Source of the DNA: Corythucha ciliata
Taxonomy: Eukaryota; Arthropoda; Insecta; Hemiptera; Tingidae
Direction: 5' to 3'
DNA: 64,000 nt
NCBI GenBank assembly: GCA_038030265.1
Contig: CM075938.1
Location: 18,143,009-18,207,008 of the forward strand
Part shown: piece after piece, positions 1-10,400 of the stretch
How the letters are laid out: each line of letters opens with the position of its first letter
Position numbering within the stretch: position 1 is the stretch's first letter
Notes under the pieces: generated by a model
What the model was told of the DNA's origin: nothing
Databases searched by the model: none
What the model saw: the letters and a program-made list of their open reading frames with translations, nothing else
Translations under genes and position numbers: made by a program

Positions 1-266
1 GCATCACTCTTGAATTCTTTGGACGAGGTTGTACTGGTCAGTTGTACCAACCCTGTACAGCGTGGATTTTAGAGTTGCCAAACGTAGAAAGCTGTTAGCG
101 TTAGGCCAGGGCTCCTCGCTGGCCACATGACGGGACCGTGACGCCCAATCCACCGGTCTTCAAAATTTTCGTTCATCCATTCCACGATGCTTCTTCCGTT
201 ATGAGAATCATCCCATGTGAGGGGGCAGTTATGGGCATCAGCACACCCACGCATTGGCCACCGCAT
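1..266 (-). pseudogene. DDE transposase C-terminal remnant (mariner/IS630-like), cut by window edge
   Basis: Minus-strand translation gives a stretch containing NENFEDRWIGRHGPV and then MWPARSPGL. This matches the conserved block of arthropod transposases (known pattern: W-[ML]-[DN]-x-NFP-x-RWIGR-x-GP followed by WPPRSPDLTPLDFFLWG) that precedes the last catalytic Asp. Here the SPDLTP block reads SPGLTL, so the Asp is lost. A frameshift follows near position 70-80, after which the expected downstream segment continues in another frame as LKSTLYRVG and then NLVQRIQE before a stop. The catalytic residue is missing, the frame is broken and the 5' part is absent, so this is a dead fragment. It continues beyond the left edge. 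The family assignment rests on motif recognition and not on an alignment. Confidence 0.7.
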
Positions 267-635
267 TGAGTAGCAGCTACCGGACTTCTTTCAGGTGAAA
301 TGGATGCCGACTGTCTTTTTTGAGGACTTTCCAATTCCCATACACTTAACGAAGCAGAGTCTCCCTCTAGCATCCAGAAGTTTACCCTAGGTCTGGATAA
401 TATGCCTATAGCTAAAACCTGGATATAGGGGTAATTGAAAATTGGATACCTATCCCACCAATTTATCCTCTACGTGTTTTTCGATTTGAATCGACTTATT
501 GAAGATGCCCCTCACATTGTAAGCCGTCAGCAGAAATAATGGGAGGATAATGTACAGCGTCCAGCTCATAGTGGAATAATTATCTCAAGGACTCATTTTG
601 GGGTCAGCATGAGGAAACATGATCTGACTGGTCCA

Positions 636-872
636 TGAACACTGTCCACATCGTGGGCTTGTTTGATGAAGATCTCTCGCAATAAGAACACAAGAGTGCC
701 GCTCATGCATAGTCATGATACCTGATCTTTCCGCCTGATCTTGACGCCTCCGGATCCCTACGTTTGGGAAACAATGAACACTGTCCACAGCGTGGACTTT
801 ATTGATGAAGATCCCACACACTAAGAAGTAAGAATACAAGATTGCTGCAGGATGGCTGTGAGGCATAGCTTA
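636..872. repeat. Imperfect tandem duplication, 139-bp period
   Basis: Two copies of a unit beginning tgaacactgtccaca start at 636 and 775. Each continues with a related 80-100 bp segment containing gatgaagatc and a later gcatag. The copies differ by many substitutions. A related palindromic core, gtccacagtgtggac, recurs at 3590-3604. No coding function is seen; positions 267-1780 otherwise hold no recognisable gene. Confidence 0.55.
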
Positions 873-1789
873 TGAGATTAACGAGTGGTTTTTAATTAAC
901 TGGCATTGGGGCCTTCTGGTATTTGACTCAGAGGGTAGTTTTTTTTTTACAAAAAGAAAGCTGATTTTGGTGGCCAAAATAAGCTAGAAGCTGGTTTTCG
1001 GATACGTCATTCGAAAGCTGACTGCTTGGAGATGTTTTTAGAGTACAGGTGCGTCACCTGCGATTTTTTCCCACTATTGAAAATCAAGGGGACAAATTAG
1101 CACGAAATATTTTTTTGTGCAAAGAAAAACTTTGACGCCTAGAATGATGGGTGTGTCAAGGTAATTCCGAAACGAATCTCATTGCATCTTAGGGTAAATT
1201 TTGTGCAGAATCCGAATCTGTCATTCAATTTCTACAAGCACCACATAAAACCCGAGAAAACCTGGTTTTCTCATGAAAACTGCTTTTCTTCATGAAAAGT
1301 GTTCAAAACGTCAAATCTCGGTATCGGCTGGAGATAATAAAAAATTGAAAGGGACAATTTTATAGCTCTTGGCATGTACTTTCACCGTGTGCAATATAGT
1401 CAACGGCACCAGTGAACACCCTATAAAACCACTAAATTTAAGTTTTAGCTAAATAGGAACGAAATTGAAAGATTCGGGGAATAATCAGCCACGATATAGC
1501 AAGTCTCACGGATGAAACACCATGAAAACGTACGACGGAGCGGGTAGGGGGGGACAGTAGCTGTGAATGAATAATAGACCGTAGGTGCGGAAGCAATGAT
1601 CCAAATTTGCTGTCCAAAGTAGCTGTGAAAGTCTCGCGGGATGGATAGCAACAAAGTGGGCGTTTCAGGGCTAAATTAGCTAAGAATATGCAGAGTTTCC
1701 GTGAATAATCAGCTGAAGTTTTAGGGCTAGGGCTAGGGGTTTTTGAAGGAGCGAAATCGGTTTCTGAATGTTCCATATCCACAAAATTA

Positions 1790-2150
1790 TTGAAGTTCGT
1801 GATTTAAGTAAGCCAGCTCTGTGAAATTCGTAATTTGAATGAACCAACCCCGCGATATTCTTTTTTTTCAGGGAGCCAGCCCCGCTAAAATGGGTTTTAA
1901 TGAGTCATCTCGGCGTAATTTTACTTTATAGAAGAAGGTGGACCCACAAAATTGGCTTCACACTAAATTCGGTTCGGGCATTCGAATCCGCGAAACATGG
2001 TTCTGAATCCGAAAATTCACGTGAATTTTTGGCTTCCAGAGTGAGCACCATCGACAAAGTTGGGTTCTCTGGGTGCCAAATTTGAGTTCTTAATGGGCCA
2101 AACCCACGAATATAATTTGTTCAAGTGACGAAAACCCGCGGTGGCCTTTG
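1790..2150 (+). repeat. Degenerate short-period array, family F1
   Basis: Successive, strongly diverged units carry the phrases 'gagcca(a/g)-cccgcgaaat-tgggtttt'. Examples are agccagccccgctaaaatgg, tggacccacaaaattggctt and gggccaaacccacgaatata. The same unit type recurs at 8.1-8.9, 25.7-26.0, 27.3-27.9, 36.6-36.9, 51.95-52.96 and 63.4 kb in either orientation. No protein is implied. Confidence 0.6.
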
Positions 2151-2580
2151 TAAAATTCGCAGCTATCGACGTAACCAGAGCCAAGGATGAGAGGAGGGTG
2201 AAGAATCACACCTAGCTGGGCATTTATACATAGTTGGAGGTAGGGTTCTTTTCCCTCTTCGGGGAATCCTTCCATATGGTGGCAATGGCTGAGTGATTGG
2301 TGGGGGGGGGGGGGGAGTTCCAATGGTCAATTTTCGTGGACACAAAACTTTCACAGTTCTCACAGCCAAATATTCGCACGTATAGGCGCATGCTTCCTCA
2401 GCGGAAAGTTTAGCAGCTTCGTTGTGAAAAAGATCTGATGTGGGGGTGGGGGGGTAATGTCTTCGATGCTGAATAATTAGTTTCAGGGGGAAGGGGTATA
2501 CGCACAGATTTCAGGCAGAAAGCTGAACTGAAAGAAAATGATTGCTGTAGAACACTTGTGGCGCCGTGATGGTGTTGCAG

Positions 2581-3369
2581 CAAGTGTTGGGCGTTATATT
2601 CATCTTTAAATGGTTTATTATCTAGATAATTTTTTTAATATTTTTTAACTATCTGAAGGAATTTTTTGATGGATTATTTTTTTATCTTTCATCTATCACT
2701 ACATTCGGTTTATCTCGAGGAAAAAGATAATTACCAGATAAAGACAAAGATAATTTTTTTCAACTCTCTCAAACATTCAAAGTAAGCTTTTTATTAGTTC
2801 TCCGTAGATTTATTTACGAAGCGTAGGCGTTCTCTCCTTGATTTCACCGCAGGCTTCCCTGGGGGTCAACCATGAGCTAGCGTTAAAAAATTAACGCAAG
2901 CGGTAACTAAGGACGCTCTATCACAAATAATGTTATAACGCCATAGATACCGCGTTTTGACGGTATTTTTACACTAGCTCATGGTTGATCCCTTTATCTT
3001 TCATGGATTAGGTAACATATTCCTCTGAGGTTTCAGTCCGTCAAGGTCAAGACTACTACTGGCTGGGCATATCTGGCTATTCCCCTGTTTTTGTCTGTGG
3101 GTTGTGACTTTAAGTGAATTTGTGGTTATTCATTTCATTACCACTGCCATAGCAACTTGGATCTGACGGCGGAAACTTGGATCTGATCTCCATTTCAAGA
3201 TTTCCGGTAACGCGACACTTTGCTTCTTCTAAAAGTCAATGAAATTATTTTTGTTATCTTGATGTAAATCTAAAAATAAAGATAATTTTTTATTTATCTT
3301 ATCTAAGGTTTCCTCATTGTTATCTTATCATTATTCAAGATACTTTTTTCCGCTATCTGCCCAACACAG
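2581..3369. mobile_element. Non-autonomous hAT-like element (789 bp) with near-identical 8-bp TSD
   Basis: The left end reads caagtgttgggc and the right end, reverse-complemented, reads ctgtgttgggc. Both resemble the CAGTGTTGGGC termini common in hAT transposons. Flanks are tgttgcag (2573-2580) and tgttgcat (3370-3377), a 7-of-8 match to an 8-bp target duplication, which is the hAT TSD length. Subterminal regions on both sides are crowded with tatct/agata and gataa words, as in hAT subterminal repeats. No transposase frame is present, so mobilisation would need a partner. A smaller inverted-repeat element (2861-2993) is nested inside. Confidence 0.65.
2861..2993. mobile_element. Small TIR element (MITE) nested in the hAT-like element
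   Basis: The ends are ggggtcaaccatgagctag (left) and the complement of ctagctcatggttgatccc (right), an inverted repeat of about 19 bp with one indel. The interior has further inverted pieces (cgttaaaaaattaacg; ataccg...cggtat). The superfamily is not determinable because no clear target duplication is seen. Confidence 0.55.
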
Positions 3370-3390
3370 TGTTGCATTAAACTGTTCGCG

Positions 3391-3572
3391 ATTATTGATC
3401 CCGAGCTCAGTAAACCCAAATGCAACCTAAGTCGGTGGGCATGCAATGTGGTTTGTTTACTAAAAAGAGATGGAAATTACACTAAAAAGAGATTGCCTCT
3501 TTTTAGTAAACAAACCACATTGCATGCCCACCAACTTAGGTTGCATAGGGTTTAAAGAGCTCGGAATCAATA
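3391..3572. mobile_element. Foldback/MITE, 76-79 bp arms around a 27-bp loop
   Basis: The left arm (3391-3469) and the reverse complement of the right arm (3497-3572) are almost identical. Both run through ccgagctc, atgcaacctaag, ggtgggcatgcaatgtgg and tttgtttactaaaaagag. The loop (3470-3496) repeats the actaaaaagaga word. Immediately to the right is a C12 tract (3578-3589). DNA or RNA of this segment would form a long hairpin. Confidence 0.7.
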
Positions 3573-3970
3573 GAGAGCCCCCCCCCCCCGTCCACAGTGT
3601 GGACCATGGTGTGCAGTGCTGATCTCCATTTCAAGTTTATGTCTGGCCAATGTGTGGCTTTTTAGGATGAAGTTTACAGGTATTTGTAGTAGGGGAGGGG
3701 GGTTTCTCCACCCACTGCTGTGTTTACCGGCCCTACTTCAATAATTTAATAATAAAATTAATAAGTAGGTATACAAGACACTTCCCACGAAATAATCATT
3801 AGGTAAATTTCTTTTTTGCATAATTCATGCCGTGCCCTCTAGTCATATAGCGTCGCGTTTCGGCAATTATTTTTAAGCATCTTCCACGTGATTGAGAATC
3901 GTGCAAAGCCGCAGCGCCGGTTTTCCTTCGCAGCGCACCTGAGCCTCCAGCTCTACTCCCCAGCGACAAG

Positions 3971-4114
3971 ATGGGCGATACTGCCGCGAACAGGACAAGT
4001 GAACCCTTGCATGAAGCATTTTTAACATCTTTTAACCATCCCTGCCCATCCGCCCTTCATAATTGTCTCTCAAAACCACGGACGGTACAATGTGTCCTGC
4101 GGGTTATGGCCTAG
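3971..4114 (+). CDS. Small candidate ORF after a CpG-rich leader
   Basis: An ATG in a good animal start context (gcgacaagATGG) opens a 47-codon frame beginning MGDTAANRTSEP. It is preceded by about 140 bp of GC- and CpG-richer sequence (3830-3970), unlike the AT-rich surroundings. This could be a promoter with a first exon, or chance. No family is recognised, and no convincing splice donor is seen at its end. The frame is short enough to be random. Confidence 0.15.
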   Translation: MGDTAANRTSEPLHEAFLTSFNHPCPSALHNCLSKPRTVQCVLRVMA

Positions 4115-7100
4115 CTCTTCACCGTCATTGAAGGAGTTTTTAATAACCGAACAATAACTCACACTGATCATTATACTGCCATGCGGGAGGGTGAAATACG
4201 TATTTTCACGTATATTTTATGGTATGACCACTAGAAGAGGGCAAAAAAACGTAAAAAAATCGAAAGTCCTACACTACAAGTAACAAGTATAAAGCAGCAA
4301 TACGAATCCTTCAAGAAATTACTTCTAGAGGTTAAATAGCACAAAAGTGCATTGTAAATCACGTTAAGATACAATCAACATTAATTAAGAAAGATGCATA
4401 GGCAAAGGTAAACTTCAAACAATAAAACCATCAAATTAAGTAGTGAAATGATTATTCTGTATGGATTAAACATAATTTGAAATAATTTAAGTTTATTTTA
4501 CTCACTCGGTTCAACATAAATTCCCATTCAAGAGATCGAAATAAAAAAACCGGCGAAATTTTCAACACAACACGATTTTCACGAGGAACAAAAACACACT
4601 CCCCAAACTACACGCACGAAAGGCGGTCGAGGACTGAGAGTAGGATTGAGGATTGAGGCGGCGGTCGGTGCTGCTCAATTTGCCCTCCCCGACGATGCTC
4701 ACCACTAGGAAGTTACGGTCATGAGTGTGTGAGGGGGGGGGGGTGAATGAAACGGTTCGGGAAGATGTTGCGGGGTAGGGGAAGGGAGGGATTCATCACC
4801 GCTTCTCATAAACGTTTCACCACCCTTCTTCATCGTTCTGAGATTCTTCTTTTTTTTTTCAGCCGGGGAAAGAGGTGGTTGATTAACCCCGAAAGGGAGC
4901 AGCTCATCTTATTCTTTTCTTTTCTTTTTTTTTGTTAAGAAGATTAAAAAAGAATAGGAAAGAAAGGCTCTTCAGTTAAGTTTTGACTCCCGAGACGGAG
5001 GCCCCCCCGAGAGTTAGACGTTGTTGTGGAGGAGGGGGGAGATATCCAACCCCTGCAACCATTCTATACGTGAGATAAAAAGCTCCCCATATCGGTGCCC
5101 GCTTTTATCTGATCGCTTTCACATATCTGACGATTCCCATCGCTTTCCAGCCCACACTGCCATCCTGCCTTATCTATTTTATTCTCAGTCCTATCTCTAC
5201 TAGTCTTTCACTCCCTTATCTCATTGTTTAAAAATAATGCGTTTTACTATTGTTATTAATTATTTGAACTAAAAAAAACAAAAATAATAAAAATGTTCAA
5301 AGTTAGATATGGACTGATAACGTGTAATATCTTATAAAAATCTATTAAGAGCTCTAGAGCTTAAAAACATTGATTGGAAGTAAAGAGCTTGAGAACAGAA
5401 AGATTTTGCTTCAGATACGCAGGGGGAGGTACTCCATGAAATTCTCGGTAAACATTTTCCATCCCCACTCAATACCCGTAGCACAGCACGATGCCTATCT
5501 CTTCAGAAGCACTCCAGATTCTTCCCGAATGTACCAGATGCTGTAAAATCTGAAATATTGTTGATCGAGGGGGGTCACAAGGAGCTTCAAGGGCCTGGCA
5601 ATACTAGCCGTGAAAATATGAATTTCCTGCGACAAAATGGGGGCACGCCGTCTGTGGATTTCGCATATCAGACCAGGAAGAATATTCTATCGAAAATGAT
5701 CACAATTTAAATAGAATTTGCTCAGTGCAGCGACCATTAGCAATTACCCCCGAACCCTCCCACTACAACTATACACGTCTCCGCAATTCAGACCCCAGTC
5801 GTGAATCCGTAAAAACTGTACAAAAAGCATACTATGTCTCTCTCTTGACAGTGATGATACTCGCCTGGCAGTACAATGATTACGCGAAACATTCATTTTG
5901 AGCAACCTTAACGGAGCTCTATTCTTGACCGGGACAGACTGCATTTTTGTCAATCGCCCCACACGATTTTGTCCAAAAATTGGACGTATAAACTATAATA
6001 GGACTCTATACACGGGGAATCCGAAAATCGGAATGGATTTTCGATCTAACGAGGAAGAGGTTCAGTTTGTGATTCCGGCGCATGACATGTGATTTAACAA
6101 GGCGGAAGTTCAACAATGTATTTGTTTTAACTTGAACTTACTTGTAGTTGTTAATTTTGGGAATAGTTTGTTAAACTTTATTGGTGATTCGTGGTCAAGG
6201 CTAAGTTGGTAATACTATCTTGTACGAAGGGCACAGGCAATAATTCCAAGGGATTTAGTTATAAAGAGAAGAAAATGCAATTTGAAAACAGAAACCCGAT
6301 GAGCAATCCAGATGGAACTTGACCCCTCGATAATAGTACGGGATGGGAAAGCATTGATACACAAGAAATAGGATGTCTAGAAAAAGGACAGAAGTTTCCA
6401 GGACGCGACAAGAGTAAGTCGATGGTGAGGGGTTTGAGCAAAAGTTTCGAGGGTCATTTGCAGTTAATTTCAGTGAGCGTATATTGTTCCCAAGGTAGCC
6501 GTAGCTGGAAATCAGCCTAGTCGTCAGTTTCTGGGCTCAAAAATATCCATGATTAAAGGCTGAATTTTACCTCTTTGATGAGTGGAATTTCAGTTTTTAG
6601 GGAAAACTTAGCAATTTCTGACCGCATTATTTGTTTTCAATAGACAATGTGTCGATACAGCCTCTAACATTGGACATTGGCTTAATTGCCACTTATTTTT
6701 AGCCCCGACAGCCCAAAAAACTGACAGTGCTTTCAGGAACCGGCATTAACTAAACCATTAACCGAAAACTATAGAGTTTTGAGCACAGAAACTGAGTATT
6801 CGGTCACGTCCACCTTGGAAACAACGTATTCGGTCACCGAACTTGACTGAAAACCCTCGGAACTATAGCTAGACTCTTATAATTGTCTACAGTTATTGGA
6901 CCTGAAAATCAAATGAAAATAGATCGAATATCAAAGGTTCTTGGGGAAACCCCTATTTATGTTTTGAATGGTTCGTTTTCGGGGCTCAATTACCAATTTT
7001 TAACTCAGTAATTCAGATCAACGGTGGATCTGGACCTTTTTCAGGGGTTACTGGCCCAACCAGAACCATTAATACACCACCAACACGCCGCGCTCGTTCT

Positions 7101-7460
7101 TGGCGGCTATGTTAGCCGCCGTTAGCCCGCAGGCAGCGGCCACACAATTGGGAGCCCTGAAAAGTCTGTCCATGGTATAGAGCCTTGTCGCACGCGGGTC
7201 TCACTGGTAGGGTGACCAAACGTCATGTACTTTCCCTGGACATGACCTACTTCTTGGAGCGTCCGGGCTTTTTTTCAGCTATCCAAGGGAAAGCCAAAAG
7301 TGTCCTCTTTCAATGACATACTCTCCGGCCCCAACTTATAACGTCGAGCTGTTCTAACGACCAACCCAACGCAGCTTTCACGTTGATCATCAAACAAAGC
7401 TGCGGCGCTTAACTGCAAAGTCCCCTATAGTCTCCGTTTCACTCTCAAGGTTATCAGCCC
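4115..7460. other. Non-coding stretch without recognisable genes
   Basis: This stretch is AT-rich intergenic DNA with a G11 tract (4733-4743), a T-rich tract before 4860, and diverged repeat-like phrases at 6520-6900. At 7205-7290 a segment begins with 'agggtgaccaaacgtc', a phrase that recurs in degenerate form near 62316. No coding exon, RNA gene or clear transposon end was recognised. Confidence 0.5.
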
Positions 7461-7461
7461 T

Positions 7462-7592
7462 GGGGCACGATTCAGAAACGTCGGGAAAAATGCCGCAGGT
7501 GTGGTTGCTATGGCGGCATAATGTTATTTCTTACTCTGAGTCCTTGGATCCCTCTTACGGCATTTTTCCCCGACCGTTCAGAATAAGGCCCC
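7462..7592. mobile_element. MITE, 131 bp with ~36-bp imperfect TIRs
   Basis: The left end is ggggcacgattcagaaacg followed by tcgggaaaaatgccgca. The right end, reverse-complemented, is ggggccttattctgaacgg followed by tcggggaaaaatgccgta. About 80% of positions agree. No target duplication could be fixed at the borders, so the superfamily is open. Confidence 0.55.
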
Positions 7593-8129
7593 TGGTGAGC
7601 CGGGTCTCCTCCATGAATCCATTTTGCCAGGTTGGGCCGAGCACCAATTAAGGACGGGATTTCCATCGTAGCGCAGTATAGCAACTCTGATTCCTGGCAA
7701 GAGCGATCCATCAGCTCCGTACTAGGATCAATATATTGTCGTGCTGATGTGCCAGCAGGACGAAGTAGCTGTGGCAACTGAAGGGCTGAGGTCGAAGCGG
7801 AGATTCGACCGAACCCTTGGTGGTATTTTCAAATGTTTGTAGTCGTGAGTAGCATAAATGCCGTTCTTTTGCGTAACTCTACCGGCGTACGCCAAACCCG
7901 GGGTAGGTACTAACTCTAGGGGGTTGCAACTTCGACAACAATATTTTTTCTCTTCACACGCAGAACAATCTTCCCATTTTAATAAACTTTACTCCGGGAG
8001 GTAATTAAAATTACCAAGTGCACATCCAGTCGATCAAGAACAAGACAGCGGTTTCTCTCACTGAATCGCTCACACACACCATCATCCCTCTATTTCACTG
8101 AAAAATTTAGAAATTCACCCCACCATCCA

Positions 8130-8900
8130 GAGAATTCTATCGACAAATCAGACAATTTCGCTCATAGACAGCCTGAATCAAAACCGCGTTTGGCACCAAA
8201 CGAAAACCCAATTTCTTCATTTTGACTCCTACAAAACCCTAGTTTCACGGAATTTATCTATTTCAAAACAAACTGTTAAGGATCCGTCTCGTTCAAATCC
8301 TAATTTCGTGAGTTTAGCCCTTTTCTTTAACGAGCGGAACGCGCGAAATTGTTTTTTAAAGAGCCAGAGCCGAGAATTTTGTTTCCAGAAAGCGATATTC
8401 TGTGAAAATTGTGAAATGATTACCGAGGAAGGGAAATTCTCCAAATTGTGGTATGAACAGGCCAAATCCTAAAATTTTAGGCTCCGGACGTGCTAAAATA
8501 CCAAAATTCCGCATTTTAAACGAGCAAAGCCCGCGATTCTCGGTGTTTAAATCCTTACAATCACGGCCGTCATTACTAAAGTTGGGGCCCCGGGCCCGGG
8601 GTAATAGTGGGCCCCCTCTTTTACCGAATTTCACCCACTAAAATAAATTTTGTATCTGATGCAGTAATATCACTGGTTGTACGCACTGAAACCCCATTTT
8701 TGCAGGTCTGACTCACTAAAAAAATATGTTCGCTGATTTCACACTCTAAAAACCATTTCGCGGATTTTTATCGCTAAAACCGAATTTTCGCGGTTCTGTC
8801 TCACAGAAAACCCAATCGTGGTTGTTCTACTGCTGACAAACCAATTTTGCGGCTGTTTGTTGCTAAAAAACCATCCGCCTCTACGACGGAAGAGTCCAGT
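8130..8900 (-). repeat. Degenerate short-period array, family F1 (inverse orientation)
   Basis: Units read as the complement of the F1 array at 1.8 kb, for example 'tttggctc', 'aaccaaatttcgcg' and 'cacggaatt'. Overlapping open frames of up to 92 codons here are by-products of the repeat and not genes. Confidence 0.55.
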
Positions 8901-9749
8901 TTGGGGGACTATACATAGAATACCGCGCAGTCACCATTCCGCCGAAAATTCCATGTTCAACGAGGAAGTAACACAAAAAATAAAAATCGCTCGAAACATT
9001 TTTTTCCGAAAGAAACTGACTAAGACCAGGAATTCAATATTAGTGCGTAAATGATTGATTTCGATTTATAGCGAAATGATAAAACTTGCCTTTTTTTGCA
9101 ACCTTAAACGGCCAGTCTGTGACTCGTGACGTAGTTAAGGCCTTGTGACCCCTCCCAACCCTCCGCATCATGGCAGTTATCATGTCTTACCCCTTCTTGT
9201 CCATTTCACTTCTCTTAAGTCCTATTGTTTGATTTGTGGGAAGCTATTGTGATGGTTATGCGAATGCTGATATTACGTCATTAGTCTATCTAGGCTATTT
9301 CAAATGGGTCCGCAACTCAATAGTTCTAAAAATTAATAAAAAAATATTGGGCCTGATTTTATTTGAACGGATCGTGTTTTCGTGAGTTTTGGTAACCAAG
9401 CTATCACGACGGCATGGATTTGGAAAATGTGTTACTTCCTCATTCCAAAAATATCACTCTCTGGGGGAAGAAACGACCAAAATTCCGAAATAGAATGCAA
9501 AAAATACAGTTTTACAGCAGAGATGGTAAGTTTTGACAGTTCACGACCCTTTAACTATGGTAATTCAGTTTCTGGGGTCGAACTGACGATTTCTCGCTTC
9601 AATTTACCTCGCGTTATAAATGATGAGCTACCGAGTCCTCTTTCTTGGACTCATCCCCGAATATAAGTCTGCCATAGGCATTGGGATGCATCTGACTTCT
9701 TTTCACCACGTGAAGCTGCCCACCACTAGATCAAAGGCTGGCTACGCCC

Positions 9750-10400
9750 CTGCCGTGAACTAGCGATTTTTTCCTCCTTTAGGCAAGAATTGGCGTTTTT
9801 TCTCAATTTTAGACGCGAATTAGCTGTTTTTCTCATTTATATCCGCGATTAGTGTTTTCTTAACTTGAGCTGTGAATAAGCGCTTTTCACACATTTTAGT
9901 CGACAATATGAGTGTTTCTCGATTTTAGCCACGAACTTACAATTTATTTGGCTTTAGCCATGACTTAGCACTTGATCTTATCTCAGCCGTTAAAACCGTG
10001 AATCTTCTCAGTTTTGGCTTTAAGTTAGGGTGCCCCACAAAGTATCGCCTCTTTTCAATTTCAGGTTTAAAAGAGCCCTTGTTCTCATTTCTAACGGCAG
10101 TTATCACTTGTTCTTAATTATGGCCATGAAGGTGCGATTTTTTCACATTTAGGTATGCGAGTTAGAGCTTTTTCCTCATTTTAGAAGCGAATTAGCAATT
10201 TTTCTCAATTTTAGCAGCAAACTGCGAATTTATGCTGCTAAAATTGGGGAAAATCACTATTTAACCGATAAAATGGGAGAAAACGCTAATTAACTCAAAG
10301 TTAAATGTGAAAAAATCGCAAATTCATGCCGAAAAAACAAGTAATTTTTTCTCGTTTTAGCAGCGAATAACCGGTGTATTCACACAAAGCGATGACATAG
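9750..10400. repeat. Degenerate array, family F2, with an internal orientation switch
   Basis: Units of about 29-38 bp have the form ttttagccgcgaattagcg followed by tttttctca and are heavily mutated. At about 10203-10243 a palindrome (caattttagcagca...tgctgctaaaattg) marks a switch: downstream units run in reverse complement until about 10340, where forward units resume. The same family occurs at 26.1-26.76 and 42.7-43.2 kb. Confidence 0.65.

Noticed and set aside
7600..7790. Minus-strand exon-like frame after an acceptor near 7780
   Set aside because: It ends inside a MITE and has no recognisable domain.
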